Of a DNA stretch of 64,000 bases, positions 8,286 through 16,721 are shown piece by piece. The notes under the pieces were generated by a model. The model was not told the DNA's origin and did not search any database. It worked only from the letters and a program-made list of their open reading frames with translations. The position numbers were made by a program, and so were the translations under genes. Source of the stretch: Chryseobacterium sp. ISL-6 (GTDB lineage: Bacteria; Bacteroidota; Bacteroidia; Flavobacteriales; Weeksellaceae). Location: contig NZ_JAGGPT010000006.1 in NCBI RefSeq assembly GCF_018613715.1, positions 744,001-808,000 of the forward strand, given 5' to 3'. The first letter of the stretch is position 1. Every line of letters starts with the position of its first letter.

Positions 8286-10178
8286 AAAAGTAGGAAATAA
8301 CCTACAAAATATTGAGTATACTTATGACATTAGAGGCTCAGTAATCAAAGTTAATAATCCAGCCTTAGTGGAAAATTATTCGGATACGAAGTGAAGTATA
8401 CCAATCCTGTTGGTACTTCATCAAAGTATAATGGAACTATTAATGAAATAGACTGGAAAACGGCAGGCGATAATGTTTTAAAAAGATATACCTATACCTA
8501 TGATGGGTTGAATAGACTGAAAAAAGGCGCCTATTCTGAACCAAATGCTTCTGTTCCTGAGAATAACCTGTTTAACGAATCTGTGGGATATGATATAAAC
8601 GGGAATATTACTTCTCTTCAGAGAAATGGGAAAAATTCTTTAGGTGCCACAGGACTGATTGATAACTTGACCTATCAATATACAGGGAATAAACTCAATT
8701 CTGTAACTGATGCTACTGGTGACTATGCAGGGTATCCTGACACCTCAGGGAATCCAATTACTTATGATGACAATGGGAACATGAAAGATCAGGTGGATAA
8801 AGGTATTCTTCGGATTGATTACAATGTTCTCAGCCTGCCTGATAATGTGGTGTTTGATAAAACCTATAGTCCCAGAGTGATAACAGAAGATGTAGAGATC
8901 AACGTAAATACCAAATATCTATACAGAGCAGATGGAACAAAGCTCAGAAAAACGTATACATTTGGTCTGGGTAGAACGAACTTAGAAACCAAAACGATAA
9001 CTGAATATCTAAACGGATTCCAATATGAGGCCAGAGACACAGGTACAGCATTCAGCCAGGTTCTTAAGTTTGTGCCTACAGCTGAAGGGTACTACAATTT
9101 TGAAAATAATAAGTATATTTACAACTATACAGATCATTTAGGAAATGTAAGGCTGAGTTATGCTAAAAGCTCAACAGGAAGCGCAGAGGTCATTGAAGAG
9201 AGTAATTATTATCCTTTTGGATTAAAGCACACTATCAGCTTAAATGGAAACCTTGCCTACAATTATGGTTACAACGGCAAAGACCTGCAAAAGGAAACAG
9301 GATGGAGTGATTATGGGGCCAGAATGTATATGTCTGACATCGGAAGATGGGGGGTAATAGATCCATTAGCGGAGACCAGCAGAAGATTTTCACCTTATAA
9401 TTATGTTGTAAATAATCCTATCAGCTTTATTGATCCAGATGGAAGAAAATTTGCAATGCCTTATGAGCAAGGTGATATGGCATCCCAGGATCCAAACTCT
9501 GGATGGTGGATGGGAATGACAGGAGAGAGAACCCATATTTCGCCATTTAAAAATTATGGTGGTGGTGATGTATATGATCAGAAGCCTGCTACTTTTGGAG
9601 AAACACAGGAATTTAGGGATATAATGGCTTATCTTGCGCAACCAGATTATTTTGCTGGAATCAATTTTGAACAATTTGGAAATGGTGACCCAACACCTAA
9701 AAGAAAATATCTCAAAAATGAAAGCAGTTTTAATATCTGGGGTATTGAAACAAAAAAAATACAATATCAACTAGATAATGTAAATATGAATTTAGAATTT
9801 AAACAAATAACTAAACAAATAAAAGAACTTACAAGTAAAGTAGACAAGGTGATGGACTGGACGCCAGGAATAGGTGGAATTAAAGGTGCTTATGATTTTA
9901 TTAAGGAAGGCGTTAAAGTTCTGAATCCTCAATCACTTACATTTGTGTTGGGAGCTACAACAATTTTACTTGAGAATGCAAATGCTGAAAACTTTTTGGA
10001 AATGTATGAAGATGTTCGAAGCAATTACACTGATATCCATGCTGCATTCCCAGCCAATCAGAAAGGAATAACTGTAAATCTGGATATGGTTGTAGGTCCT
10101 CAAAATCATATCTGGTCGAGATATAGTTTTTATGATATAAGTACACATCGATATTTAGGAGGAAGAACTTTTGAATAA
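8277..10178 (+). pseudogene. 5'-truncated RHS core with second toxin tip (orphan module)
   Basis: From 8277 the sequence follows the first RHS gene from its base 592 onward (SSKKVGNNLQNIEYTYDIRGSVIKVNNPA). A net 4-base deletion near 8368 shifts the frame, after which 8391-10178 stays open for 595 residues. It contains the RHS core (YGARMYMSDIGRWGVIDPLAET...NPISFIDPDGR) and a different tip. The tip includes a helical segment (QITKQIKELTSKVDKVMDWTPGIGGIKGAYDFIKEG), a hydrophobic stretch (LTFVLGATTILLENA) and an end unlike the first toxin. The tip is not a family I recognise. With no N-terminal secretion region it is a silent cassette that could recombine into the full RHS gene. The GTG at 8391 is an artefact of the frameshift. 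Confidence 0.8.
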
Positions 10179-10186
10179 ATTAAAAT

Positions 10187-10450
10187 ATGAAACTTAAAAT
10201 AACTGTATTAGTGTTAACTATTCTTATATTCTTTATTAGAATATTTTACAAAGAATCAACAAATTTGCTTGATAATAATTTTAATCATTTTTTTGGAGTA
10301 AATTTAGACAGGATTGTGATATATATTTATCAGATGTTTGTATTTCTTTTTATTACATCTGTAAAGAAAATTAATATAATAATAGTTTTAACTTTACTAT
10401 TAATCAATCTCTTTTTAATTATTTGCTATACAATTCCTCTTAGCGATTAG
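10187..10450 (+). CDS. Small membrane protein, candidate immunity for second RHS tip
   Basis: 87 residues with three predicted membrane segments (residues about 4-18, 45-58 and 63-82) and very little else. It starts 8 bp after the stop of the second RHS tip, exactly where an immunity gene is expected. Membrane-spanning immunity proteins usually protect against toxins that act on or across the inner membrane, so the tip may be a pore-former or act at the envelope. No family is recognised; the role is inferred from position. Confidence 0.5.
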   Translation: MKLKITVLVLTILIFFIRIFYKESTNLLDNNFNHFFGVNLDRIVIYIYQMFVFLFITSVKKINIIIVLTLLLINLFLIICYTIPLSD

Positions 10451-10652
10451 GGTAATATATCAAAGTTATTGATAATAGTTTTCAAAAACTTAAAGCACTG
10501 ATTTTCGAACCTCATGCTAACGCATGCTATAACAAAAAACAAATAAAAAGATTAAAATTTAAGATGCAAGCTTATAATTATTTACGAACGGAGTATTGCG
10601 GCTTATTACAGGGAATGCTCGGCTTATAATTTACACTTTACATTATTTATAA

Positions 10653-10684
10653 TCAGGAGGGAATGTTTTCCGTCCTGTTTTTTC
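10653..10684 (+). terminator. Intrinsic terminator at end of RHS locus
   Basis: CAGGAGGGAA and TTCCGTCCTG arms pair except for an internal G/G mismatch and are followed by six T bases. Confidence 0.75.
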
Positions 10685-10709
10685 ATTATAATATTTAAGG
10701 TGTATGTAG

Positions 10710-11366
10710 TTGATTATAAAGGAATGTATTGATGAGCTGGAAATTGAGGTGTATAAATTTTTGGAAGACAGTATTGTTGTATGTTCGTCAATACTCCACC
10801 AAAATCATGGGATAAGGGATTGTGTCAAAACAGGGGGTGAAAGCCGTCTGTGGTTGTTTATTTTGGCCTATACGGAAGAATATTTATCCATCGAGGGAAT
10901 GGGTTTCGCTAAACTCCGAAAAATAGCTTTGGATACCCTGATTTGGTGTTTGGGATCAATGATCTGTCGCTATGGCGGGTTGATGACCCCAAAATGAAGG
11001 AACGTACAGGAGCTTGGAATTGGAGCAGGTACAGCACGCACATGTGGGATATTAATTATATTTGGCCTGGCTGTAATAGCATTCGCTACCACACATGGCA
11101 GCCAAGGGTGTACAGTTTGCCCCGAAATGGAGTGACCACAGGTTCTTCCCCAGTTTTGGTGGTAAAAAGAATGCGAAAAACAGTTTGTGGTGAGGTTACA
11201 ACATTCTGTATACTAAATGAATAGCTCCGGATCTCATCGACTAATAATTCTTCTTTTTTCGAGTGATGATGATTTATCCTATTATAATCTTTGTTTTCGG
11301 CAGAGCTGGTACTCTAGGCAGCATTCAAACCAGAAATTTTACTAATCTTAACGCATTCAATTTATT
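10710..11366. other. Unassigned, probably degenerate region beside the intron
   Basis: Two short overlapping frames (10710-10997 and 10943-11224, plus strand) are open but resemble nothing I know and have no clear starts. A third reading around 11090-11183 gives GVQFAPKWSDHRFFPSFGGKK and a stop NSLW. I treat the region as decayed coding sequence. Bases about 11144-11164 (plus) match, with one difference in 20, the minus-strand sequence just outside the 5' end of the group II intron at 13739-13760, so this may be a related but unoccupied target sequence. Confidence 0.3.
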
Positions 11367-13738
11367 GTAACCGCTGACCTAAGTGCGGGGATCACCCCCC
11401 GCACTCGGCTTCAAAACCGGACGTGCCACTTTCATGGCATCCGGCTCCTCGACTATTTGGTGCTTGTCAATCACACCTCTCCCGTGAATTTTGTGGTGAC
11501 AATGTGTGTGAAGTAAGACGAGATTTATTATTGCATTATTGTTGTGATTCTTATCTTTATGGTGATTTTCGATTTGGTCATCACTTTTAAAGAATAATTT
11601 ACAGTGCCCGCATTTTCCTTTTTGGCGTTTAAGTAGTTCTGCGGTTCTTTTGCTAATTGTTGCGTAGCGGCCTAACCTTGTCGCCCAGTAAATGAAGTCG
11701 CCATCATACGGACTTCTTGTCCCTTTGACCTTAACATAGTTCCTGAATGTCCACTCATAATGCTTTCTGAGTACCTGCCCTTGTATGGTTTTGAACGTCC
11801 ATTTATCCTTTCCGTGGGTACGGAAGTATTTGGTTTTTATCCATTTCCGTCCCTTTTTGGGATGTCTGTATAACGCCCATTTCCATAATTTACGGAAGGT
11901 TACTGTACTCATTTTGCTGAATGCGGCACTGGATGCGGAGTATTGGTAATAGTTTGCCCATCCGCTGATGATCGGGTTCAGCGTTTTGATCAACGCTTCC
12001 TGTTTCACCGGCCGCATTTTCCTTATGGTAGTTTTTAGCTTCAGAGAGTGCCTTTTCAAGGCATCCCCACTTGGCTTGATCATCAAGGTGTATCCTTTTT
12101 TATTATTTGTTTTTGGATATTGACGGATATTAAAGCCCAGAAAGTTGAAGCCCGGATCTGTTCCTTCATGCTGGCTTAACGTGTGACATAACCTCGTTTT
12201 CGAAGGTTTCAATTCCAATCCTACGTTACCTAACCACTGTGCTATGTATGCTTTCGCTTTCAGCACAATATCACCGCTTTTGTGGATCACAATGAAGTCA
12301 TCGGCATATCGGATGATGGATATGGTATCCTGCCATTTTCCGGTTATCCCTTTCCTGTGCAGTTTGCAATAGTCCATCAGATCACGCCTTAAGTATTGCC
12401 TGGTGTCCTCTTCCATTCCATGCAACGCGATATTGGCAAGCAAAGGTGAAATTCCTGATCCTTGCGGTGTGCCGCTTTCATTGGATTTCGGAGGAAACCC
12501 CTTGTCCACAATACCCGCTTTAAGCCATGATTTAATGATTCTGGTAATTTTTGGGCAGGCATCTACTTTCTTCAATAATTGCTGGTGGTTGATGTTGTCA
12601 AAACATCCGGCTATATCAGCATCCAAGACGTAAGCCTGTTTTCTGAAGGCTGCGCCATATATAGCCCTGATCGCATCGTGGCATGATCTGCCCGGACGGA
12701 ACCCATAGCTATCAGGCTCGAACCTTGCTTCCCATTCTGGCTCTAAGGCCATCTTGAGTAGTGTCTGTTCCGCTCTTGTCGATATTGTGGGAATACCGAG
12801 TGGCCGTTTTTCACTTTTACCGGGTTTGTCTATCCAGACTCTCCTGATTGGTGTGGCCTTTTCGTTGAGCTTTAAGTTATTAGACAGTTTGTTTCGCTGT
12901 ATAGGTGTAAGCGATGCAACACCATCTACTCCGGGCGTGTTTTTGCCCTTGTTGTCCTGTGTCACTTTTCTAACGGCTAGCAACTTAGCTTGTTTTGAGG
13001 CTAATAATAGTCTTTGCAGGTGTCTTACTCCCTTTTTATTGTCGTTTAAAGAGGCTCGATAAATTCGTTTTTGCAGCTTAAAAACAGCCCGTTCGGTTAT
13101 ATTCCAATCGATCTCTGACCATTCACATTCATACCTTAACTTTTCAGTTTGGTTCATAACTTCTTTACTGCTACCTGCAACTTTATCTTCCAAATAATCG
13201 TGTTTCCGTCAGCTTATCCCAAACATTACTTTGGGCGTTTGCTTCTGAAACAATCCCAACCCATACTCATCGCATGCGGCTGACTGCCTGCTCAAAGTTT
13301 TACCCTTGAGAGCGGGTATGGTGGTTACTCCGTTCCGTATTCCTGTTTTGCGTTGAACTTAGATTCCTGCTGTTCACCGGGAATTGACTGGTATCAACCT
13401 GAACTTTGATAGTTTCAGATTAGTCTGGTATTCCGCACCTTTTGGTGATAGCGTAATCAGTCCCTTTCGCTATTTCGCCATTACGATGATTCAGACACAG
13501 GTTTCTCTCGTAATCTTATTCAACTTTGCTCGATGGGGTTCCAGACCGGACTTCTGGTTACCACCTTTTAACCCATGCTCGCACAAATATGATCGTCAGG
13601 CCATACTCATGTGGGTTATGCTTTCATCCCGATACCTGGGAGATTGGAATCACACCAATACAGAATTACAGTTAAACGCATCAAGCGTTCTACACATTCC
13701 TGCTATCTCAGCAGTTCCGGTGTAAACGGATCGCAGAC
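11367..13738 (-). mobile_element. Group II intron (approximate ends)
   Basis: A retroelement on the minus strand encoding a maturase/RT. Domain V is clear at 11413-11447: GAGCCGGATGCC, a GAAA-containing loop, then GGCACGTCCGGTTT. It is followed by a domain VI hairpin with GTGCGGGG/CCCCGCAC arms at about 11366-11412. Upstream of the ORF, about 540 bases of structured sequence (many short hairpins, e.g. CTGCTgagatAGCAG) extend to about 13738. The 5' end is uncertain because no GTGYG occurs there; a GTGCG at 13584 lies inside an apparent stem. A candidate EBS1 (CAAAGTTG, 13521-13528) can pair over 8 bp with CAATTTTG immediately outside 13738, which supports the longer boundary. The exact 3' end is not resolved. 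Confidence 0.8.
11379..13193 (-). CDS. ltrA: Group II intron reverse transcriptase/maturase with HNH domain
   Basis: 604 residues. The N-terminus (SEIDWNITERAVFKLQKRIYRAS) and RT blocks match chloroplast-like class group II intron proteins: GVDG, RPLGIPT, SYGFRPGRSCHDAI, GTPQGSGISPLLANI, and the catalytic IRYADDF near residue 297. The X/maturase domain contains ISGWANYYQY. A C-terminal HNH nuclease motif (CGHCKLFF...ENHHKDKNHNN...HTHCHHKIHG) spans about residues 530-580. The protein splices the intron and mobilises it by retrohoming. Unusually, the frame runs through domain V and into domain VI before stopping. The ATG at 13193 is used; MNQTEK 12 codons later is an alternative. Confidence 0.92.
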   Translation of the reverse strand: MEDKVAGSSKEVMNQTEKLRYECEWSEIDWNITERAVFKLQKRIYRASLNDNKKGVRHLQRLLLASKQAKLLAVRKVTQDNKGKNTPGVDGVASLTPIQRNKLSNNLKLNEKATPIRRVWIDKPGKSEKRPLGIPTISTRAEQTLLKMALEPEWEARFEPDSYGFRPGRSCHDAIRAIYGAAFRKQAYVLDADIAGCFDNINHQQLLKKVDACPKITRIIKSWLKAGIVDKGFPPKSNESGTPQGSGISPLLANIALHGMEEDTRQYLRRDLMDYCKLHRKGITGKWQDTISIIRYADDFIVIHKSGDIVLKAKAYIAQWLGNVGLELKPSKTRLCHTLSQHEGTDPGFNFLGFNIRQYPKTNNKKGYTLMIKPSGDALKRHSLKLKTTIRKMRPVKQEALIKTLNPIISGWANYYQYSASSAAFSKMSTVTFRKLWKWALYRHPKKGRKWIKTKYFRTHGKDKWTFKTIQGQVLRKHYEWTFRNYVKVKGTRSPYDGDFIYWATRLGRYATISKRTAELLKRQKGKCGHCKLFFKSDDQIENHHKDKNHNNNAIINLVLLHTHCHHKIHGRGVIDKHQIVEEPDAMKVARPVLKPSAGGDPRT

Positions 13739-13940
13739 CAAAATTGGGGAAGAACCACATTCATCATAATACATAGTAGATGCAAAATTGGCTTTGAAGT
13801 TACTCTTCTTTTATCTATGATCTATGTGAGTTAAACTTTTTGCTCTATGCATAATTCTCGCTTATGAGAATTAAACTTGTTTTTCTTAATTAAATGAATT
13901 ACATTGACTTTTTATTTAGTTTCTCTCTAGACTAAACAAC
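13739..13940. other. Intergenic DNA between intron and AraC-like gene
   Basis: AT-rich with no open frame of interest. It contains the presumed 5' exon flank of the intron (13739-13765, minus) and an inverted repeat TAATTCTC...GAGAATTA at about 13851-13872, which could be an operator or a weak hairpin for the gene at 13947. Confidence 0.3.
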
Positions 13941-13946
13941 GTGCTC

Positions 13947-14720
13947 ATGAGTGTCTTCTTACTGTCTTTGATCGACAAGAGTATTGGCGGAGCGATGATT
14001 AAGTTATCACAGCTTCCTTTACGGTTTTTGCTATTAAGCTATAACCATCAAGAAATACTAGCAGGATTAGTTGAAAAAATTTTAAAGACCTATATCAGGT
14101 TTTTCCAGTGCGTGCAGATTATTCCCAGTGAATATAATTATTCCCAAAACGGCATTGTAAAAATGTTTGACCTTTTGAATATTAACAGTGATAATTTAGA
14201 CCATATTGAAAGAAAGCTTATTAATCTGATCGAGACTCCTATCACTAATTTTGCGATACCCGTTAATATTCACTTATATCAATCCGGGCAGCTTTTTTGG
14301 TACACGGGAATAGGAGTTTTAGAGAGCACTGGCCATTCAGCTGCTTTTTTTCTTCATAGGTTCTCTATCAGTACAGCATCCATAGACTATAGTCCTAGCA
14401 GTTTACACTACTTGGATAATATACTTAATAGTGATAATCTCATAAGGTCAGTATCCCCTCGAAAAGTTGCTGCTGATTACGGAAAGAACTATAACCACTT
14501 TCAAAGGGATTGTAAAGAATATTTTGGCGATACTTTCCATCAAATGCATAATAAAATGAAGATGCTAGCTGTGCTAGCTGACATTATGTTCACCGATTAC
14601 AGTTTTAAGGAAGTGGCATATAGGAATGATTTTTTTAATTATAATAGTATGTATATCCTATTTTGCAGAAAGTACAAATTTCCGATAGACTCCATTCCCA
14701 GATTACTGACTGAATTTTAG
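13947..14720 (+). CDS. AraC-family transcriptional regulator
   Basis: About 257 residues from ATG 13947 (ATG 13995, preceded by GGAG, is an alternative). The N-terminal two thirds match no ligand-binding domain that I recognise. The C-terminal 90 residues resemble the AraC double helix-turn-helix: SPRKVAADYGKNYNHFQRDCKEYFG and, 40 residues on, SFKEVAYRNDFFNYNSMYILFCRKYKFPIDSIPR, the usual form of the second HTH. It probably binds DNA as a regulator. The downstream MauE-domain and DUF6520 genes on the same strand are plausible but unproven targets. Confidence 0.65.
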   Translation: MSVFLLSLIDKSIGGAMIKLSQLPLRFLLLSYNHQEILAGLVEKILKTYIRFFQCVQIIPSEYNYSQNGIVKMFDLLNINSDNLDHIERKLINLIETPITNFAIPVNIHLYQSGQLFWYTGIGVLESTGHSAAFFLHRFSISTASIDYSPSSLHYLDNILNSDNLIRSVSPRKVAADYGKNYNHFQRDCKEYFGDTFHQMHNKMKMLAVLADIMFTDYSFKEVAYRNDFFNYNSMYILFCRKYKFPIDSIPRLLTEF

Positions 14721-14876
14721 TCGAAATCAATCCATTTACAGACTTTGGGACTATTATCAATATTTAGAGTATTATTATCAATGCTTTTTATACTTTTTGA
14801 CATGTTTTTAATACTATTTTCAATATTTCCTATTTTTTAATTGGAGAGCTTTAGGTTGGTAAACAAACAAAGCTCC

Positions 14877-16358
14877 ATGACTAAACTTCTTCAAATATTA
14901 CCAGTTATTTTTTCCTATTTCTTTGTATTGCTGTTCTGCTATGCAGGTATAAGTAAAATACTGGATTTTGAGAATTTTCAGGTACAGTTAGGGCAGTCTC
15001 CTTTGTTAAGTGCGTATGCAGGTTTGTTGTCATATGCCGTGATTGTTACCGAGCTCTTGATTGTATTGATGCTTTGTATTAAAGACACCAGATTAATAGG
15101 ACTTTATCTTTCACTTGGGATCATGGTGAGTTTTACAGTGTATATTTATCTTATACTAAATTACAGTGATTTTGTTCCCTGCTCCTGTGGAGGAGTTTTA
15201 GAAAAGCTGGGTTGGACTGAACATTTGATTTTTAATATGGTCTTCATCTTTTTCGCATTTACTGGAATTTATATTTTAGACCAACCCAGAGAAAAGAAGG
15301 TATATAAAACTATTATCAAAACCGTATCAATAAGTATTGTTTCTGCAGCTGTAGTCATTGGATTATTTTTATCATCTGAAAATGTAATTAAGAAAGAAAA
15401 CAACTTTACACGTCGTTTTTTATTACATCCGGTAATTGAAGACAAAACATTGAAGCTTGACAACAAGAATTATTATTTTGCTGGTAGCGATGATGGTAAT
15501 ATTTACTTGGGAAGCAAAATCCTACCACAAACTATCACCAATGTAGATACCCAACTGACCCAGGTGGGAAAATTCAAAATCATACCTGATAATCTAACCC
15601 ATACCTATCGTAATATACGGGTGCAGGTTAAAGCTCCATATTATTACTTTTATGATGGTACTGTACCTGTCATATTCCGTGGGAAGATTGGTGATTCTTC
15701 TGCCAGAACAATTAGTTTTGGGGATGCCTATTTTTCTCAGATTGTTATACAGGATTCTTTACGCTTTGCACTGAGAACGCAGAGTAAGGAAAAATTGGAA
15801 TTTGTTCTCGCAAGTCTGAATCTTGCTGAGGTTCCAAAGGTAAAACTTTTACCAACTGTTCTTGAGAAACAATTGGATGGGGTTTTTGATGTTGATGGCA
15901 GGCTTATTTCTAGCAGCAATTCTCCACTCATGATCTATACCTATACCTACCGGAATCAGTTTATTGTGATGAACGATAGTCTCGCAGTTCAAAGACGGCT
16001 TAATACTATTGATACAACAAAAACTGCGAATATCAAAACGACTGCACTTTCCGATGGTAAACATAAAATGGAAGCACCGCCGATGAAGGTTAACAGGCTC
16101 TCTGCAGCAAATAGAAATCTTTTATTTAACCAATCTGATCTGATGGGTAAACTTGAATCCAAAGAAGCCTGGAGGAAGGCAAAAGTGATAGATGTTTACC
16201 GTACTGATAGGCAGGAATATATTGGAAGCTTTTATATCTACAATAAAGAAGGCAGTAGCATTTCAGACCTAATGGCAACTGATAAATATCTATATGTGCT
16301 GCGAGGAAATGAACTGATTCGATATCAGTTGACTAAACCAATCCTCAAACAATATTAA
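14877..16358 (+). CDS. MauE/DoxX-type redox membrane protein with long C-terminal domain
   Basis: From ATG 14877 the product is 493 residues (a TTG start at 14841 would add 12). Four membrane helices lie in the first 135 residues, including YAGISKILDFENFQ and the Bacteroidetes MauE signature VPCSCGGVLEKLGWTEHLIFN between helices 3 and 4. A fifth hydrophobic segment at about residues 145-165 leads to a 330-residue exported domain rich in beta strands, with repeats reminiscent of a propeller (GNIYLGSKILPQ, DGTVPVIFRGKIGD, GSSISDLMATDKYLYVLRGNELIRYQL). MauE-type proteins support disulfide formation in exported proteins. The CSC motif and the Cys-bearing exported DUF6520 protein 58 bp downstream fit such a partnership, but this is inference. 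The fused C-terminal domain is unusual for MauE, which is normally about 150-180 residues. Confidence 0.75.
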   Translation: MTKLLQILPVIFSYFFVLLFCYAGISKILDFENFQVQLGQSPLLSAYAGLLSYAVIVTELLIVLMLCIKDTRLIGLYLSLGIMVSFTVYIYLILNYSDFVPCSCGGVLEKLGWTEHLIFNMVFIFFAFTGIYILDQPREKKVYKTIIKTVSISIVSAAVVIGLFLSSENVIKKENNFTRRFLLHPVIEDKTLKLDNKNYYFAGSDDGNIYLGSKILPQTITNVDTQLTQVGKFKIIPDNLTHTYRNIRVQVKAPYYYFYDGTVPVIFRGKIGDSSARTISFGDAYFSQIVIQDSLRFALRTQSKEKLEFVLASLNLAEVPKVKLLPTVLEKQLDGVFDVDGRLISSSNSPLMIYTYTYRNQFIVMNDSLAVQRRLNTIDTTKTANIKTTALSDGKHKMEAPPMKVNRLSAANRNLLFNQSDLMGKLESKEAWRKAKVIDVYRTDRQEYIGSFYIYNKEGSSISDLMATDKYLYVLRGNELIRYQLTKPILKQY

Positions 16359-16416
16359 TAACAGGGAAAGCTGAAAACCTGAAATAGAGTAGGCGCTAAT
16401 CTTAAATAACTTTATT

Positions 16417-16689
16417 ATGAGAAAGTTTTTTTTACCTGCTGTTATTGTACTGATCGGTGCAGGAACAGCATTTGCTGGCCACTTAGCAAAAAACAAATCA
16501 AAAGCGATTGTGGCAGGGTATCGCGTTGTGAGTTTAGGCGGAGGACAATTTAGCTGTGAGAATGCTGAAAAAGATTGTAGTGACGTTGATTCCGGACCGA
16601 TTTGTACATGGTCGGACGGTGTTACTTCTTTGAAGCAGTTTGACACACCGACGATGTGTGGAGAAACGCTACACGAAATCGAACCGTAG
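16417..16689 (+). CDS. DUF6520-like small exported protein
   Basis: 90 residues with a clear signal peptide (MRKFFLPAVIVLIGAGTAFA, cleaved after AFA). The mature part is about 70 residues with four cysteines (SCENAEKDCS..., GPICTWSDG, PTMCGETLHEIEP), a pattern typical of the DUF6520 family of Bacteroidetes. Function unknown. It follows the MauE-domain gene closely and shares a terminator with the convergent S9 peptidase gene. Four cysteines suggest two disulfides formed in the periplasm, possibly by the neighbour. A relative without the same spacing is at 40495-40785. Confidence 0.7.
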   Translation: MRKFFLPAVIVLIGAGTAFAGHLAKNKSKAIVAGYRVVSLGGGQFSCENAEKDCSDVDSGPICTWSDGVTSLKQFDTPTMCGETLHEIEP

Positions 16690-16721
16690 TAAAAAAAGGA
16701 TGCCAACGGCATCCTTTTTTG
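16690..16721. terminator. Bidirectional terminator between convergent genes
   Basis: AAAAAAAGGATGCC and GGCATCCTTTTTT form a perfect hairpin with A and T runs on both sides, so it can terminate the DUF6520 gene on plus and the S9 peptidase operon on minus. Confidence 0.9.

Noticed and set aside
13580..13584. GTGCG as the 5' end of the group II intron
   Set aside because: It lies within a stem formed by TAACCCA and TGGGTTA, and structured RNA continues to about 13738. Kept only as an alternative.
13384..13725. 113-codon plus-strand open frame
   Set aside because: Falls inside the intron RNA on the opposite strand; no protein family features.
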